Both the position numbers and the translations under genes were made by a program. A DNA stretch of 64,000 nucleotides from Paeniglutamicibacter terrestris (GTDB lineage Bacteria; Actinomycetota; Actinomycetes; Actinomycetales; Micrococcaceae): NCBI RefSeq assembly GCF_012271785.1, contig NZ_JAAWVT010000011.1, positions 53,120-117,119 of the forward strand. The letters run 5' to 3'. Under the pieces are notes generated by a model. That model made no database searches, was not told where the DNA came from, and worked only from the letters and a program-made list of their open reading frames with translations. Of this stretch, positions 36,834-46,566 are shown in pieces. Each line of letters opens with the position of its first letter. The first letter of the stretch is position 1.

Positions 36834-37322
36834 CTATCGTGCGCTCAGTGGACGTTGCGGTCCGACCGGCCGGTTCTCGCGTTCGGTCCGCAACTTTTTA
36901 ATGGCAGTCTCAAAGTCCTCGAGGGATTTGAAGTCTTGGTAAACACTGGCAAAGCGTAGGTATGCCACCTCATCGAGGCGCTGCAATGGTGTGAGGATCG
37001 CCAGTCCAACCTCGCGGGCGTTAATCTCCGCGGCGCCGCTGGAACGCACGGCTTCTTCGACTTCTTGGGCCAGCAAGGCCAAATCGTCGTCCGTCACGGG
37101 GCGGCCCTGGCACGCCTTGCGCACTCCGTTGATGACCTTGGCGCGACTAAATGGCTCGGCCACCCCCGAACGCTTAAGCACATTCAGGCTCGTGGTCTCC
37201 GCCGTGCTGAACCGTCGTCCGCATTCGGCGCATTGCCGGCGGCGGCGGATCGCGGTACCGTCGTCGGTCAAGCGACTGTCAACAACACGCGAATCGGTGT
37301 GCCTGCAATAGGGACAGTACAT
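36834..37322 (-). CDS. nrdR: Transcriptional repressor NrdR
   Basis: Repressor of ribonucleotide reductase genes that senses ATP/dATP. 162 residues: a zinc ribbon with MYCPYC and CAECGRRF, then an ATP-cone (about 46-136, [24 protein letters not shown]). ATG 37322 was chosen because GGAAGGGG is 5 nt upstream and the zinc ribbon starts here in all members. The ribonucleotide reductase genes are not in this window. It follows hisD on the same strand but with 145 bp between, so it probably has its own promoter. Confidence 0.95.
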   Translation of the reverse strand: MYCPYCRHTDSRVVDSRLTDDGTAIRRRRQCAECGRRFSTAETTSLNVLKRSGVAEPFSRAKVINGVRKACQGRPVTDDDLALLAQEVEEAVRSSGAAEINAREVGLAILTPLQRLDEVAYLRFASVYQDFKSLEDFETAIKKLRTERENRPVGPQRPLSAR

Positions 37323-37467
37323 GGCACCCCTTCCTCGGGACATTTTCCGAACACAAGTGTGCCCTCGATCAGTTTATGGCTACATATAGCCTAATCACAA
37401 CATAGTCATTACCATATGCAGTGGTCTTTGACACAGTGCCTCAGCGCTCTCGGGGCACCGGGCAATT

Positions 37468-38826
37468 TCAGGCGAAGCGGATGGCTACCGCATCACCGTG
37501 GGCTGGCAGATCCTCTGCGTTGGCCAGCGCCACCACGTGGGGTGCCACCACCTGCAACGCCGCGCGGTCATAGTCGATGACCTGAATGGCTTTGAGGAAG
37601 GTATTGACGTTCAACCCCGAGGCAAAGGCCGCGGTGCCGCTGGTGGGCAGCACGTGGTTGGATCCAGCGCAGTAGTCACCAAGTGATACGGGAGCGTGGG
37701 ACCCGATGAAGATGGCCCCGGCAGCGGAAATTCTTGCCGCATCCGCGTGGGCGTTGGCCGTGTGGATCTCCAGGTGTTCCGCTGCGTAGACGTTGCAGAC
37801 CGCAATACCCGCGTCGATGTTCGATACCAAGATGATGGCCGACTGCTTGCCACCCAGAGCAATGCCAACACGTTCTGCGTGCTTGGTGGTGCGGCACTGG
37901 TTCTCCAGCGCTTCCCGGACAGCTTCGGCCAGGTCGGGTGAGTCGGTGACCAACACGGCCGCCGCGTTCGGGTCGTGTTCTGCCTGCGAGATCATATCCG
38001 CTGCAACATACTCGGGGTTCGCCGTAGCGTCGGCCAGGATGGCAATTTCGGTGGGGCCGGCTTCGGCATCGATGCCGACCACGCCCTTGACCAGGCGCTT
38101 GGCGGTGGCGACAAAGAGGTTTCCGGGGCCGGTGACCACGTCAACCGGCTCGATGGCCAGCGCCGGGTCTACGCCTGCGGGCACGGCAACGCCGTAGGCG
38201 AGTGCAGCGATGGCCTGAGCACCGCCCATGGCGTGAACCTCCTCGACACCCAAGAGCTTGGCCGCGGCCAAGATCGTGGGGTGGGGCAGCCCGCCGAATT
38301 CCTTTTGCGGGGGCGAAGCAATGGCCAGGGATCCAACACCGGCGGCCAGGGCAGGCACGGCGTTCATGATCACCGAGCTCGGGTATACCGCCAGGCCGCC
38401 CGGAACATAGAGACCCACCCGGCGCACAGCTACCCAGCGCTGGGTGACGGTTGCACCCGTCCCGTATTCCACGGATGTGTCTTCCGGCACCTGGGCCGCG
38501 GCAAAGGCACGGGCCCGGGTGATTGACTCCTCCAGGCCGGCGCGGACCTGTGGGTCAAGTTCCGCCAGGGCGCGTTCCATGGCCTCGGCAGGGACACGGG
38601 TGTAGTCCTGTTGCACACCGTCGAACTTCTCGGCCAGCTCGGACAGGGCAGTGAAGCCCTCGGTGCGCACGCGGCCAATGATCGACTCCACGGCCTCGGC
38701 GGCGGTGGCGAAGTTCAACTCTGGGCGCGGCAGCACCGCCTTGAGGCTCGCATGGTCAAGGGCGGCACCTCGCAAGTCGAGGTCTTGGAGCGCGGAAAAG
38801 GTCTGGGGGCGTACGTTGCTGGTCAC
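37468..38826 (-). CDS. hisD: Histidinol dehydrogenase
   Basis: Last two steps of histidine synthesis, L-histidinol to L-histidine with two NAD+. 452 residues, with [59 protein letters not shown], and the metal/catalytic [27 protein letters not shown] (Glu, His) and HLEIHT. GTG start without a ribosome-binding site and with a -10 element 6 nt upstream. No other his gene follows on this strand. Confidence 0.95.
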   Translation of the reverse strand: MTSNVRPQTFSALQDLDLRGAALDHASLKAVLPRPELNFATAAEAVESIIGRVRTEGFTALSELAEKFDGVQQDYTRVPAEAMERALAELDPQVRAGLEESITRARAFAAAQVPEDTSVEYGTGATVTQRWVAVRRVGLYVPGGLAVYPSSVIMNAVPALAAGVGSLAIASPPQKEFGGLPHPTILAAAKLLGVEEVHAMGGAQAIAALAYGVAVPAGVDPALAIEPVDVVTGPGNLFVATAKRLVKGVVGIDAEAGPTEIAILADATANPEYVAADMISQAEHDPNAAAVLVTDSPDLAEAVREALENQCRTTKHAERVGIALGGKQSAIILVSNIDAGIAVCNVYAAEHLEIHTANAHADAARISAAGAIFIGSHAPVSLGDYCAGSNHVLPTSGTAAFASGLNVNTFLKAIQVIDYDRAALQVVAPHVVALANAEDLPAHGDAVAIRFA

Positions 38827-38832
38827 CAGATC

Positions 38833-38838
38833 AGTTTA
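38833..38838 (-). promoter_or_regulatory. Probable -10 of leaderless hisD
   Basis: TAAACT on the minus strand ends 6 nt before the GTG at 38826; TATAAA overlaps it by two more bases. Confidence 0.5.
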
Positions 38839-38976
38839 TAGGCTCAGGTGGTCGCGGCCGTGAAAAGCGTGTATCCGACCTGCTTAATATTCGCTTTTCG
38901 CGCTGTGACTTCCGCACAAAGCTCAGTTGTGAAAGAGTCGCCTCATGCGAGTCACACCACCACACAAGGGGTATTG

Positions 38977-39474
38977 ATGATGAAACCATACGACTCCCTG
39001 GAGTCGACCACTGACGGGGTTCGAATCACCATCGAGCGCCACACCACCTTTGACCCCCAGCAGCTATGGGAGGCCTTCACCACCGCTCCGGGTTTGGCCG
39101 GGTGGATTGGGATCCTGCGCGGTTCCGCCGAAGGTAGCGACCTGACCTTCTCGATGGTCGAAGACGGCACCGAAGCCCCACCGGAGGGGGTGCAGATCCT
39201 GCGCTGCCGCGCCCCACATGAGCTGAGCTTGTCCACGGTAGGCGAGTATGGATCCTGGAACCTCGGATGGGAGATCTCCGGGACGCCCGGTGCCGGACTC
39301 ATCCGGTTCACCCAGGATTTGGGTCCAAGTGAGGACCCGAGCTCGATCGGGCCGGGGTGGGAGTACTACCTGGAGCGGGCCATCGTGCACCTAAGCGGAG
39401 GCGACGTCACCACCGTGCAGTGGGGCCAGTACTACCCAGCACTGGCCCCCGTCTACACCGCAACGGACCACTGA
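38977..39474 (+). CDS. SRPBCC/AHSA1-like protein
   Basis: 165-residue single-domain protein with the START/Bet v1-like pattern: ITIERHTTFDPQQLWEAFTTAPGLAGWIG at the start and a long C-terminal helix (GPGWEYYLERAIVHL) that ends in YYPAL. Proteins of this kind bind hydrophobic ligands; function unknown. ATG 38977 or 38980 follows AAGGGG; the open frame upstream is not protein-like. It diverges from hisD and converges on dnaE, 22 bp away. Confidence 0.78.
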   Translation: MMKPYDSLESTTDGVRITIERHTTFDPQQLWEAFTTAPGLAGWIGILRGSAEGSDLTFSMVEDGTEAPPEGVQILRCRAPHELSLSTVGEYGSWNLGWEISGTPGAGLIRFTQDLGPSEDPSSIGPGWEYYLERAIVHLSGGDVTTVQWGQYYPALAPVYTATDH

Positions 39475-39496
39475 GGGTCCGTTTCTCCGTTGGCTG

Positions 39497-42400
39497 CTAG
39501 CCGTCCAAGCAGGTCGGGCCCAGCAGGACCTTGAGGTCACCGAAGAGTGCCGAGTTCGGGTTCACACGGTATTCCATGCCCAGGCGCATCAGCGATACCC
39601 CACGGGTGCTGTGTAGCTTCACCCGCACCTCGGTGGTGCCTTGGTGCACGCGCAGCACCTCCCCGAGGGCGGAGATGACTTCCTCGGTCGCCTTGTGGTT
39701 AGCCATGGAGATGACCACCGGGCCGCCTTCGCCGTCCTCACTGATCTCCGGAACCGTGAGTTCCTGAGCGTTGAGCGTGATTGATCCGTCGTCGCGCTTC
39801 TGCACCCGCCCCTTCACCACGACGATGAGGTCCTCGGCCAACACGTTGGCAATCGGCGCGTAGGCGTTGCCAAAGAACATGGTTTCTATGGACCCGGAAA
39901 GGTCCTCGATCTCACAGCGCGCATACGGGTTGCCACTCTTCTTGGCGATGCGACGCTGTAGCGAGGTGATCATCCCGCAGACGGTCACGGTGTGGCCGTC
40001 CTGCGGGCCGTCGTCAGAGAGCACCTGGGTGACAGACATGTCGGCATTTTGTTCCAGCAGGCCACCTAGGCCCTTCAACGGGTGGTCCGAGACGTAGAGG
40101 CCGAGCATGTCGCGCTCAAAGGCCAGTTTGTCCTTCTTTTCCCAGTCGGGCATATCCGGAACTGCTACCGTCATGCCGGCCGCGGCGGTCGGGTCATCAA
40201 AAGCGCTGAAGAGGTCAAATTGGTTGGCCGCCTCATTACGTTTCACGGCAATGACCGAATCCACGGCCTCTTCGTGAATGGCCACTAGGGCGCGTCGGGC
40301 ATGGCCCATCGTGTCAAAGGCGCCGGACTTGATCAGGGATTCGATGGTGCGCTTGTTGCAGACCACGGCTGGGACCTTCTGCAGGAAATCTGCGAAGTTC
40401 TCGAAGTTGCCCTTTTCCACACGGGCCTCGACCAACGCGTTGACCACGTTGGCGCCGACGTTGCGGATGGCGCCCATGCCGAAGCGAATGTCGTTGCCCA
40501 CCGGGGTGAAGTTCAGCGCAGATTCATTGACGTCGGGAGCAAAAACGGTGATGCCCATGTGACGGCATTCGTTGAGGTACATGGCCGTCTTGTCCTTATC
40601 GTCGCCCACGGACGTTAGGAGTGCTGCCATGTATTCGGACGGGTAGTGAGCCTTGAGGTAGGCGGTCCAGTAGGAAATGACCCCGTAGGCGGCCGAGTGC
40701 GCCTTGTTGAAGGCATAGTCGGAGAAGGGCAGCAGGATGTCCCAGAGGGCCTTGATGGCCTCCTTGGTGTACCCGTTGTCGATCATGCCCTGGGAGAAGC
40801 CGGCGAACTGCTTGTCCAACTCGGACTTCTTCTTCTTGCCCATGGCACGGCGCAGGATGTCGGCTTGTCCCAGCGAGAAGCCGGCTAGCTTCTGCGCAAT
40901 GGACATGACCTGCTCTTGGTACACGATCAGGCCGTAGGTCCCGCCCAGGATCTCCCGCAACGGTTCCAGGAGCGTGGGGTGGATCGGGGTTTCTTCCTGG
41001 AGTTTGTTCTTGCGCAACGCGTAGTTGTTGTGCGAGTTGGCGCCCATGGGGCCTGGGCGGTAGAGCGCGAGCACAGCGGAGATGTCTTCAAAGTTATCCG
41101 GGCGCATGAGCTTGAGCAGTGAGCGCATGGGCCCGCCATCGAGCTGGAACACACCTAGGGTGTCGCCACGGGCCATCAGCTCATAGGCGCCCGCGTCGTC
41201 GAGCTCTAGACGCTCGAGGTCCAGGTCCACGCCTTGATTCGCCTTGATGTTTTCCAGCGCGTCCGAAATGATGGTGAGGTTTCGCAGTCCCAAGAAGTCC
41301 ATCTTGATCAGCCCCAGACCTTCACAGGTCGGGTAGTCGAACTGCGTGATGACCTGGCCGTCTTGGATGCGGCGCATGATCGGGATGACGTCGATGATGG
41401 GATCCGAGCTCATGATCACGCCGGCGGCGTGCACGCCCCACTGGCGCTTGAGCCCCTCGATGCCCTTCGCGGTTTCGAAAACGCGAGCTGCCTCGGGGTC
41501 GGTGGCCACTAGCTGGCGGAAGTCCCCGGCCTCGGAGTACCGCTTGGACTTGGGGTCTTCAATGTCATTGAGCGGGATGTCCTTGGCCATGACGGCAGGT
41601 GGCAGCGCCTTGGTCAGGGATTCTCCCATGGAGAAGGGGTATCCAAGCACACGCGAGGAGTCTTTCAGCGCCTGCTTGGTTTTGATCGACCCGTAGGTCA
41701 CGATCATCGACACACGCTCGTCGCCGTACTTTTCGGTCACGTACCTGATGACCTCCGAGCGGCGCCTATCATCGAAGTCGACATCGAAGTCGGGCATCGA
41801 AACACGCTCAGGGTTCAAGAAACGCTCGAAGATCAAACCATGGACCAGCGGGTCAAGGTCGGTGATGCGCATGGCGTAGGCAACCATGGAACCGGCACCA
41901 GAACCACGGCCGGGTCCAACGCGAATGCCGTTGTCCTTGGACCAGTTGATGAAGTCGGCGACGACCAAGAAGTAGCCGGGGAAGCCCATCTTGATGATGA
42001 CGTCGAGTTCGAAGTCCGCCTGCTTGCGCGACGCCTCCGGGACGCCGTTGGGATAGCGGTAATGCATCCCCTTGTCGACTTCCTTGATCAGCCAGCTGGT
42101 TTCGTCCTCGCCCTCCGGGCAGGGGAAACGAGGCATGTAGTTGGCACTGGTATCAAAGGACACCTCCGCGCGTTCGGCGATCAGCAGGGTGTTGTCACAG
42201 GCATCCGGCATTTCACGGAAGAGGTGGCGCATTTCGGCCGGGCTCTTGAGGTAGTAGCCGGACCCCGAGAAAGCGAAGCGCGAGCCGCCTTGGTCGTAGG
42301 TCGGCTCATCGAGGGTGGAACCGGAGTTGATGGCCAGCAGGGCCTCGTGGGCCTTGGCGTCGTGCTCGTGGGTGTAATGCAGGTCGTTGGTGGCAACCCT

Positions 42401-43063
42401 CGGGATGTTTAGTTCCTTGGCCAGACGCAATAGGTCCTGCGTGACCCGACGTTCAATATCCAGCCCGTGGTCCATGAACTCGCAGAAATAGTTTTCCTTG
42501 CCGAAAAGATCCTGAAATTCCGCTGCGGCGGCCTTGGCCTCGTTGTATTGCCCGAGGCGCAGCTTCGTCTGTACCTCGCCTGAGGGACAACCGGTGGTGG
42601 CGATAATGCCTTCGTGATAGGTGTCAAGCAGATCCCGGTCGAGCCGCGGATACTTGCCAAATACCGAGTCAAGGGAAGCCAGAGAGGAGGCCTTAAAAAG
42701 GTTTTTCATGCCGGTGTTGTTGTAGCTCAACAACGTCATGTGGGTGTAGAGACCACCGCCGGAGACGTCATCGCGCTTCTGGCTTTCGTCGGTGCGCCAC
42801 TTCACGCGAGTCTTGTCGTCGCGCGCGGTACCCGGGGTGACGTAGGCCTCGATGCCGATGATGGGCTTGACCCCGGCTGCTGTGGCCTTGGACCAGAAGT
42901 CGAAGGCACCGAACAAATAACCATGGTCGGTGGTGGCCAGGGCGGTCATGCCAAGCCTGTTGGTCTCCTCAAAGAGTTCTGTCAGGCGCGCAGCACCGTC
43001 AAGCATTGAGTATTCGGTATGCGTGTGAAGGTGTACGAATCCATCGCGATTAGAGCTAGCCAC
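39497..43063 (-). CDS. dnaE: DNA polymerase III alpha subunit
   Basis: Replicative polymerase catalytic subunit, 1188 residues. Domains in order: PHP (HLHTHTEYSMLDG at about 11-23), palm/fingers with catalytic PDFDVDF (Asp425, Asp427), the tandem helix-hairpin-helix region, and a C-terminal OB fold (VTVCGMITSLQRRIAKKSGNP). This is the housekeeping DnaE1 type, not the ImuB-linked DnaE2. GTG start has no ribosome-binding site; TAGACT ends 6 nt before it. rluD lies upstream, behind a strong terminator. Confidence 0.96.
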   Translation of the reverse strand: MASSNRDGFVHLHTHTEYSMLDGAARLTELFEETNRLGMTALATTDHGYLFGAFDFWSKATAAGVKPIIGIEAYVTPGTARDDKTRVKWRTDESQKRDDVSGGGLYTHMTLLSYNNTGMKNLFKASSLASLDSVFGKYPRLDRDLLDTYHEGIIATTGCPSGEVQTKLRLGQYNEAKAAAAEFQDLFGKENYFCEFMDHGLDIERRVTQDLLRLAKELNIPRVATNDLHYTHEHDAKAHEALLAINSGSTLDEPTYDQGGSRFAFSGSGYYLKSPAEMRHLFREMPDACDNTLLIAERAEVSFDTSANYMPRFPCPEGEDETSWLIKEVDKGMHYRYPNGVPEASRKQADFELDVIIKMGFPGYFLVVADFINWSKDNGIRVGPGRGSGAGSMVAYAMRITDLDPLVHGLIFERFLNPERVSMPDFDVDFDDRRRSEVIRYVTEKYGDERVSMIVTYGSIKTKQALKDSSRVLGYPFSMGESLTKALPPAVMAKDIPLNDIEDPKSKRYSEAGDFRQLVATDPEAARVFETAKGIEGLKRQWGVHAAGVIMSSDPIIDVIPIMRRIQDGQVITQFDYPTCEGLGLIKMDFLGLRNLTIISDALENIKANQGVDLDLERLELDDAGAYELMARGDTLGVFQLDGGPMRSLLKLMRPDNFEDISAVLALYRPGPMGANSHNNYALRKNKLQEETPIHPTLLEPLREILGGTYGLIVYQEQVMSIAQKLAGFSLGQADILRRAMGKKKKSELDKQFAGFSQGMIDNGYTKEAIKALWDILLPFSDYAFNKAHSAAYGVISYWTAYLKAHYPSEYMAALLTSVGDDKDKTAMYLNECRHMGITVFAPDVNESALNFTPVGNDIRFGMGAIRNVGANVVNALVEARVEKGNFENFADFLQKVPAVVCNKRTIESLIKSGAFDTMGHARRALVAIHEEAVDSVIAVKRNEAANQFDLFSAFDDPTAAAGMTVAVPDMPDWEKKDKLAFERDMLGLYVSDHPLKGLGGLLEQNADMSVTQVLSDDGPQDGHTVTVCGMITSLQRRIAKKSGNPYARCEIEDLSGSIETMFFGNAYAPIANVLAEDLIVVVKGRVQKRDDGSITLNAQELTVPEISEDGEGGPVVISMANHKATEEVISALGEVLRVHQGTTEVRVKLHSTRGVSLMRLGMEYRVNPNSALFGDLKVLLGPTCLDG

Positions 43064-43069
43064 CGATCC

Positions 43070-43075
43070 AGTCTA
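43070..43075 (-). promoter_or_regulatory. Probable -10 of leaderless dnaE
   Basis: TAGACT on the minus strand, 6 nt before GTG 43063, no ribosome-binding site between. Confidence 0.5.
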
Positions 43076-43120
43076 GGCCCTCTCTGGCGCCTGCGCCCGC
43101 TATCGACACCGGTTGTGGGA

Positions 43121-43152
43121 AGAGGCACCCACACAGGTGTGTGGGTGCCTCT
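43121..43152 (-). terminator. Terminator of the lspA-rluD unit
   Basis: Perfect 15-bp arms AGAGGCACCCACACA and complement, 2-nt loop, then TTCCC on the minus strand. It lies 18 nt after the rluD stop. Confidence 0.82.
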
Positions 43153-43170
43153 GATGATGTTCAGGTGGGG

Positions 43171-44109
43171 CTAGAAATTGCCCTCGCGCAAGAGCTCCAA
43201 GGAGCTGACCAGGTCCAGTGGATACGAGCTGGTGTACTCCATCCATTCACCGTTAACGGGATGGAAGAAGCCCAGTCGCTGGGCATGGAGCCATTGGCGG
43301 GTCAGCCCGAGTGCTGCGGACAGCTTCGGGTCGGCCCCGTAGGTCTGGTCCCCCGCACAGGGGTGACGCATGGCGCCGAAGTGCACACGAATCTGGTGGG
43401 TGCGCCCGGTTTCTAGGGTGACCTCCACCAGGGAGGCGCGGCCGAAGGCCTCCATGACCTTATAGTGAGTCACCGACGGGCGACCATCCTCCACTACGGC
43501 GAACTTCCAGTCGTACCCTGGGTGGCGCCCCAGCGGAGCGTTGATGGTGCCCTCGAGTGGATCTGGGAGTCCCTGAACTACGGCGTGGTAGATCTTCTTG
43601 GGGGTACGTTCCTTGAAGGCCAGCTTCAATGCGGTGTAAGCGCGCTCGGTCTTGGCGACAACCATCAACCCGCTGGTTCCCACGTCCAAGCGGTGAACGA
43701 TGCCCTGACGTTCGGCAGCGCCCGAGGTGGAAATGCGGTAGCCGGCAGCGATCAGTGCGCCGACAACAGTGGGTCCGACCCAACCCGGCGATGGATGTGC
43801 GGCAACGCCGACCGGCTTGTCAATGACAACGTATTCGTCGTCGTCGGCAATGATCTTGAGATCTTCCACGAGTTCTACCCTGATTTCTAATGGATCCGGT
43901 CGAATCGGAAGAAAGACATCGACGGTGGTGCCGGCCACGATCTTCTTCGACTTTGACACGGCTTTTCCAGCAACGCTTACGTTGCCTTCGGTGCACAACA
44001 GAGCTGCTTGGACGCGAGAAAGACCTAAACGCGCAACGAGGAAAGCGTCGATGCGTTGGTCGGCCTCTTCGGGCTCGACCAACAGGGATTCGTTACGTTC
44101 GGCGTTCAC
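43171..44109 (-). CDS. rluD: RluA-family 23S rRNA pseudouridine synthase
   Basis: 312 residues: an N-terminal S4 domain (DQRIDAFLVARLGLSRVQAALLCTEG) and a pseudouridine synthase domain with catalytic HRLDVGTSGLMVVAKT, then GRTHQIRVHF. This arrangement is that of RluD/RluA-type enzymes; the exact target uridine is inferred. GTG start overlaps the lspA stop by 4 nt, with AAGGATC upstream. lspA and an rluD-type gene are a common pair in Gram-positives. Confidence 0.93.
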   Translation of the reverse strand: MNAERNESLLVEPEEADQRIDAFLVARLGLSRVQAALLCTEGNVSVAGKAVSKSKKIVAGTTVDVFLPIRPDPLEIRVELVEDLKIIADDDEYVVIDKPVGVAAHPSPGWVGPTVVGALIAAGYRISTSGAAERQGIVHRLDVGTSGLMVVAKTERAYTALKLAFKERTPKKIYHAVVQGLPDPLEGTINAPLGRHPGYDWKFAVVEDGRPSVTHYKVMEAFGRASLVEVTLETGRTHQIRVHFGAMRHPCAGDQTYGADPKLSAALGLTRQWLHAQRLGFFHPVNGEWMEYTSSYPLDLVSSLELLREGNF

Positions 44110-44708
44110 GGCTGATCCTTCATATCCGGACCGGCGCCCGGTTCGGTGGTGTTCTTTGCTGAGTTCTTTTGTCCATCAAGTTCGCGGCCGCTAAAAAGCA
44201 GCAGGCAGATGCCGATCATTGAGCAAACGATGAACATATCCGCAACGTTGAAGATGGCGAAGTTGGGTAGAGCAATGAAGTCAACCACGTGGCCGTGGCC
44301 GAAGGAAGGGGCCCGGAAGAGCCTGTCGGTGAGGTTGCCCGCAACCCCGCCCATCAGTCCGCCCAGAGCCAGTGCCCAGGGCCAGATGCGAATTTTGCGA
44401 ACCAGCATGATTGCCACATAGAGCAAAACCGCTGCCTGGATGATGGTGAATACCCAGGTAAATCCCTCACCCATGGAAAATGCGGCACCGGAGTTCTTGA
44501 TGAAATACCAACGCAAGAGCGGCGGTAAGACATCAATGACTTGGCCTTCATACATGGTGGACACCACGATGCGCTTAGTGATCTGGTCGAGGACCAGCCC
44601 GAGCACGGCAATGGCACTGGTGACGATCATGAGGGTTCGGGTGTTTCCCCGGCCGGACCCCGGAGTGGTCGAACCCTGAGACGCAGGGGGTACGGAGCTG
44701 TTTTCCAT
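44106..44708 (-). CDS. lspA: Signal peptidase II (lipoprotein signal peptidase)
   Basis: Membrane aspartyl protease that cleaves prolipoproteins after lipid attachment. 200 residues with four membrane helices; catalytic Asp residues are in GGVAGNLTDRL and FNVADMFI, and NSGAAFS is the conserved loop. A longer-than-usual cytoplasmic N-terminus and polar C-terminus flank the core. ATG 44708 was chosen because AAAGGA lies 6 nt upstream. Confidence 0.95.
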   Translation of the reverse strand: MENSSVPPASQGSTTPGSGRGNTRTLMIVTSAIAVLGLVLDQITKRIVVSTMYEGQVIDVLPPLLRWYFIKNSGAAFSMGEGFTWVFTIIQAAVLLYVAIMLVRKIRIWPWALALGGLMGGVAGNLTDRLFRAPSFGHGHVVDFIALPNFAIFNVADMFIVCSMIGICLLLFSGRELDGQKNSAKNTTEPGAGPDMKDQP

Positions 44709-44723
44709 CGTGTCCTTTAACGA

Positions 44724-44757
44724 ATTGTTGGCGGCCGGAGTTCCGACCGCCAACAAT
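44724..44757 (-). terminator. Hairpin between wag31 and lspA
   Basis: 11-bp arms ATTGTTGGCGG and complement, with an inner CGGA/TCCG pair in the loop. It lies 38 nt after the wag31 stop. The T-run is poor, so it may be a partial terminator. Confidence 0.6.
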
Positions 44758-44795
44758 CTTAAGCCATCAATTTGTGTGGCAAATGGTGAAGCAGA

Positions 44796-45488
44796 TTAGC
44801 TGTTGCCCTTGGCTTCCGTGGTGTCCATGGACCCCTTGGCTTCCAGGTCGCGCAGCTGGCCTTCGATGTAAGTCTTCAGACGTGCACGGTAGTCGCGCTC
44901 GAAGCCTCGCAGCTGCTCAACCTTGCGCTCCAGAACAGTTTTCTGCTGTTCCAATGCGGAGAGCGTCTTACGGCTCTTCTCTTCGGCGTCGGTGACAAGG
45001 CCAGTGGCCTCAACCTGTGCTTCAGCAATGATCTTGTCGCGCTGCTCGACACCTGCGGAGACGTATTCGTCGTGCAGGCGCTGTGCCATGGCCAAAACGC
45101 CAGCGGCGGATTCGGCGGAAGTAGCCGGAGCTGCTGCTGCGACCGGGGCCGCTGCAACGACCTTGGCCGGCTCGGCTGCCTTGGGGGCCTCCGGAGCTTT
45201 GGTCTCTTCCTTCTTAACCTCGGGAGCCTTGGCGGCTTCCTTGGCCTTGTCGGCTTCGGCCGGCTTGGCCGCAGGTGCGGCTGCTACTGGCGCTGGAACG
45301 GACTGAGCGCCTTCGCTGACGCCGGCTTCCGACAGGCGACGACGCAGATCGTCGTTCTCCTGCGTCAGACGACGTAGCTCGACAACGATCTCGTCTAGGA
45401 AATCGTCAACCTCATCCTGATCGTAGCCTTCGCGGAACTTCGTTGGCTGAAATCGTTTGTTGACTACATCTTCTGGCGTGAGAGCCAT
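44796..45488 (-). CDS. wag31: Polar growth/septum protein DivIVA (Wag31)
   Basis: Curvature-sensing coiled-coil protein that directs pole and septum wall growth in actinobacteria. 230 residues: the DivIVA N-terminal membrane-binding domain (LTPEDVVNKRFQPTKFREGYDQDEVDDFLDEI), first coiled coil, an Ala/Lys/Pro-rich linker (about 65-125), and a long second coiled coil to residue ~215. ATG 45488 was chosen because GAGGTGA lies just upstream. It stands as a separate unit between terminators. Confidence 0.94.
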   Translation of the reverse strand: MALTPEDVVNKRFQPTKFREGYDQDEVDDFLDEIVVELRRLTQENDDLRRRLSEAGVSEGAQSVPAPVAAAPAAKPAEADKAKEAAKAPEVKKEETKAPEAPKAAEPAKVVAAAPVAAAAPATSAESAAGVLAMAQRLHDEYVSAGVEQRDKIIAEAQVEATGLVTDAEEKSRKTLSALEQQKTVLERKVEQLRGFERDYRARLKTYIEGQLRDLEAKGSMDTTEAKGNS

Positions 45489-45683
45489 CTGGTCACCTCG
45501 ATACTTGGTTCTTCTCCCCGAACCGCTGAAGTGCGGCACGAGTACACTTACCGTTTTACTAGAACGCAGCCCGGTGCAGTCGCTGCGCTCAATGTGACAA
45601 CACTATAACGACTGACCGGGTAAAGGCTAAAAGCAACGGACTTTCTTACCGGAAAGTGATGCTCTTAGTCCTTGTCGCGACCG

Positions 45684-45706
45684 AAAAACTAGCCTCTTTC
45701 AAGGCT
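45684..45706 (-). terminator. Intrinsic terminator at the yggT stop
   Basis: AGCCT-TGAAAG-AGGCT followed by AGTTTTTC on the minus strand; the yggT stop codon overlaps the start of the stem. It ends the sepF-yggT transcript before wag31. Confidence 0.78.
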
Positions 45707-46011
45707 TATCTCAACGCCGCCGCTACACCCAAGTTGTTGACAACAAGTTTGAGCACTATGACGGCGAAGAACAAAATGATGAACGCAAGATCAAGGCGAA
45801 TTCCCCCGAGATCAAGCGGTTTAATACGTGAGCGTAACCACCGCATGGGTGGATCCGTGGTCTTGGCGATCAGTGTAACGGCAACCAGGGAAATGCCCTG
45901 TGGCCTCCAACTACGCGCAAAAGATTCAGTGATATCAAGCACTATGCGCAAAAGTAGCATGACTTGCAGCACCGTGAGCAGCACATAAAGTAGGGCGAAA
46001 ATTAGCTCCAC
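45706..46011 (-). CDS. YggT-family membrane protein
   Basis: 101 residues with two membrane helices (about 3-25 and 72-95) and the family centre MRWLRSRIKPLDLGGIRLDLAF. Function is not well defined; it sits between sepF and divIVA throughout Gram-positives, so a link to division or osmotic stress is inferred. GTG start, 21 nt after sepF ends. Confidence 0.88.
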   Translation of the reverse strand: MELIFALLYVLLTVLQVMLLLRIVLDITESFARSWRPQGISLVAVTLIAKTTDPPMRWLRSRIKPLDLGGIRLDLAFIILFFAVIVLKLVVNNLGVAAALR

Positions 46012-46032
46012 GTTTACTTCGAACCCCTGGAT

Positions 46033-46566
46033 CTAGCTTTGGTTGAAAAAGGTGGCTTGGTCTTCGGACTGCTTTTTGTCCTCACCGAGTACCTCTACCG
46101 TCGATGGGGAGAGCAGGAACACCTTGTTGGTGACCCGCTCGATGCTGCCGTGCAGGGCAAAGGCGAGACCCGCAGAGAAATCGACCAGACGCTTGGCGTC
46201 CGCTTCGCCCATATCGGTGACATTCATGATGACAGGTATGCCATCACGGAAGTTCTCCCCAATGATTTTTGCATCATTGTAGGACCGTGGATGAACGGTG
46301 GTGATCTGACGCAATGAAGAGTCCTCGTCCCGTGCTGAAGGTGCGCGCTTGATGGGTGTTACCGGAGCCCGGTATTCGTTTTCGATGACAGCTCGGGGTG
46401 CCACTGGTGCTACCGGTGCAGGCTGTGCGGCGACCGACTCCTCGCGAACAGGCTCGACTAAGCGCACTTCTTCACGCGCTTGAATGTCTTGCTTGTCGGC
46501 CTCGAAGTTCTCGTCACCCTCGGCGAGTCCCAGGTAGATCATTGTCTTGCGCAATGCGCCAGCCAT
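46033..46566 (-). CDS. sepF: Cell division protein SepF
   Basis: Membrane anchor and bundler of FtsZ in organisms without FtsA. 177 residues: N-terminal membrane-binding helix ([19 protein letters not shown]), variable Pro-rich linker (about 45-75), and the C-terminal SepF domain ([28 protein letters not shown]). ATG with AAAAGGAG upstream. The usual upstream neighbour yggS is missing. A hairpin with arms TTGCGGTC/GACCGCAA lies at 46587-46613 in its leader. Confidence 0.95.
   Translation of the reverse strand: MAGALRKTMIYLGLAEGDENFEADKQDIQAREEVRLVEPVREESVAAQPAPVAPVAPRAVIENEYRAPVTPIKRAPSARDEDSSLRQITTVHPRSYNDAKIIGENFRDGIPVIMNVTDMGEADAKRLVDFSAGLAFALHGSIERVTNKVFLLSPSTVEVLGEDKKQSEDQATFFNQS

Noticed and set aside
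37351..37360. ACACAAGTGT dyad upstream of nrdR as an NrdR box
   Set aside because: Too short and lacks the AT-rich core of NrdR boxes; a paired second box is not visible.
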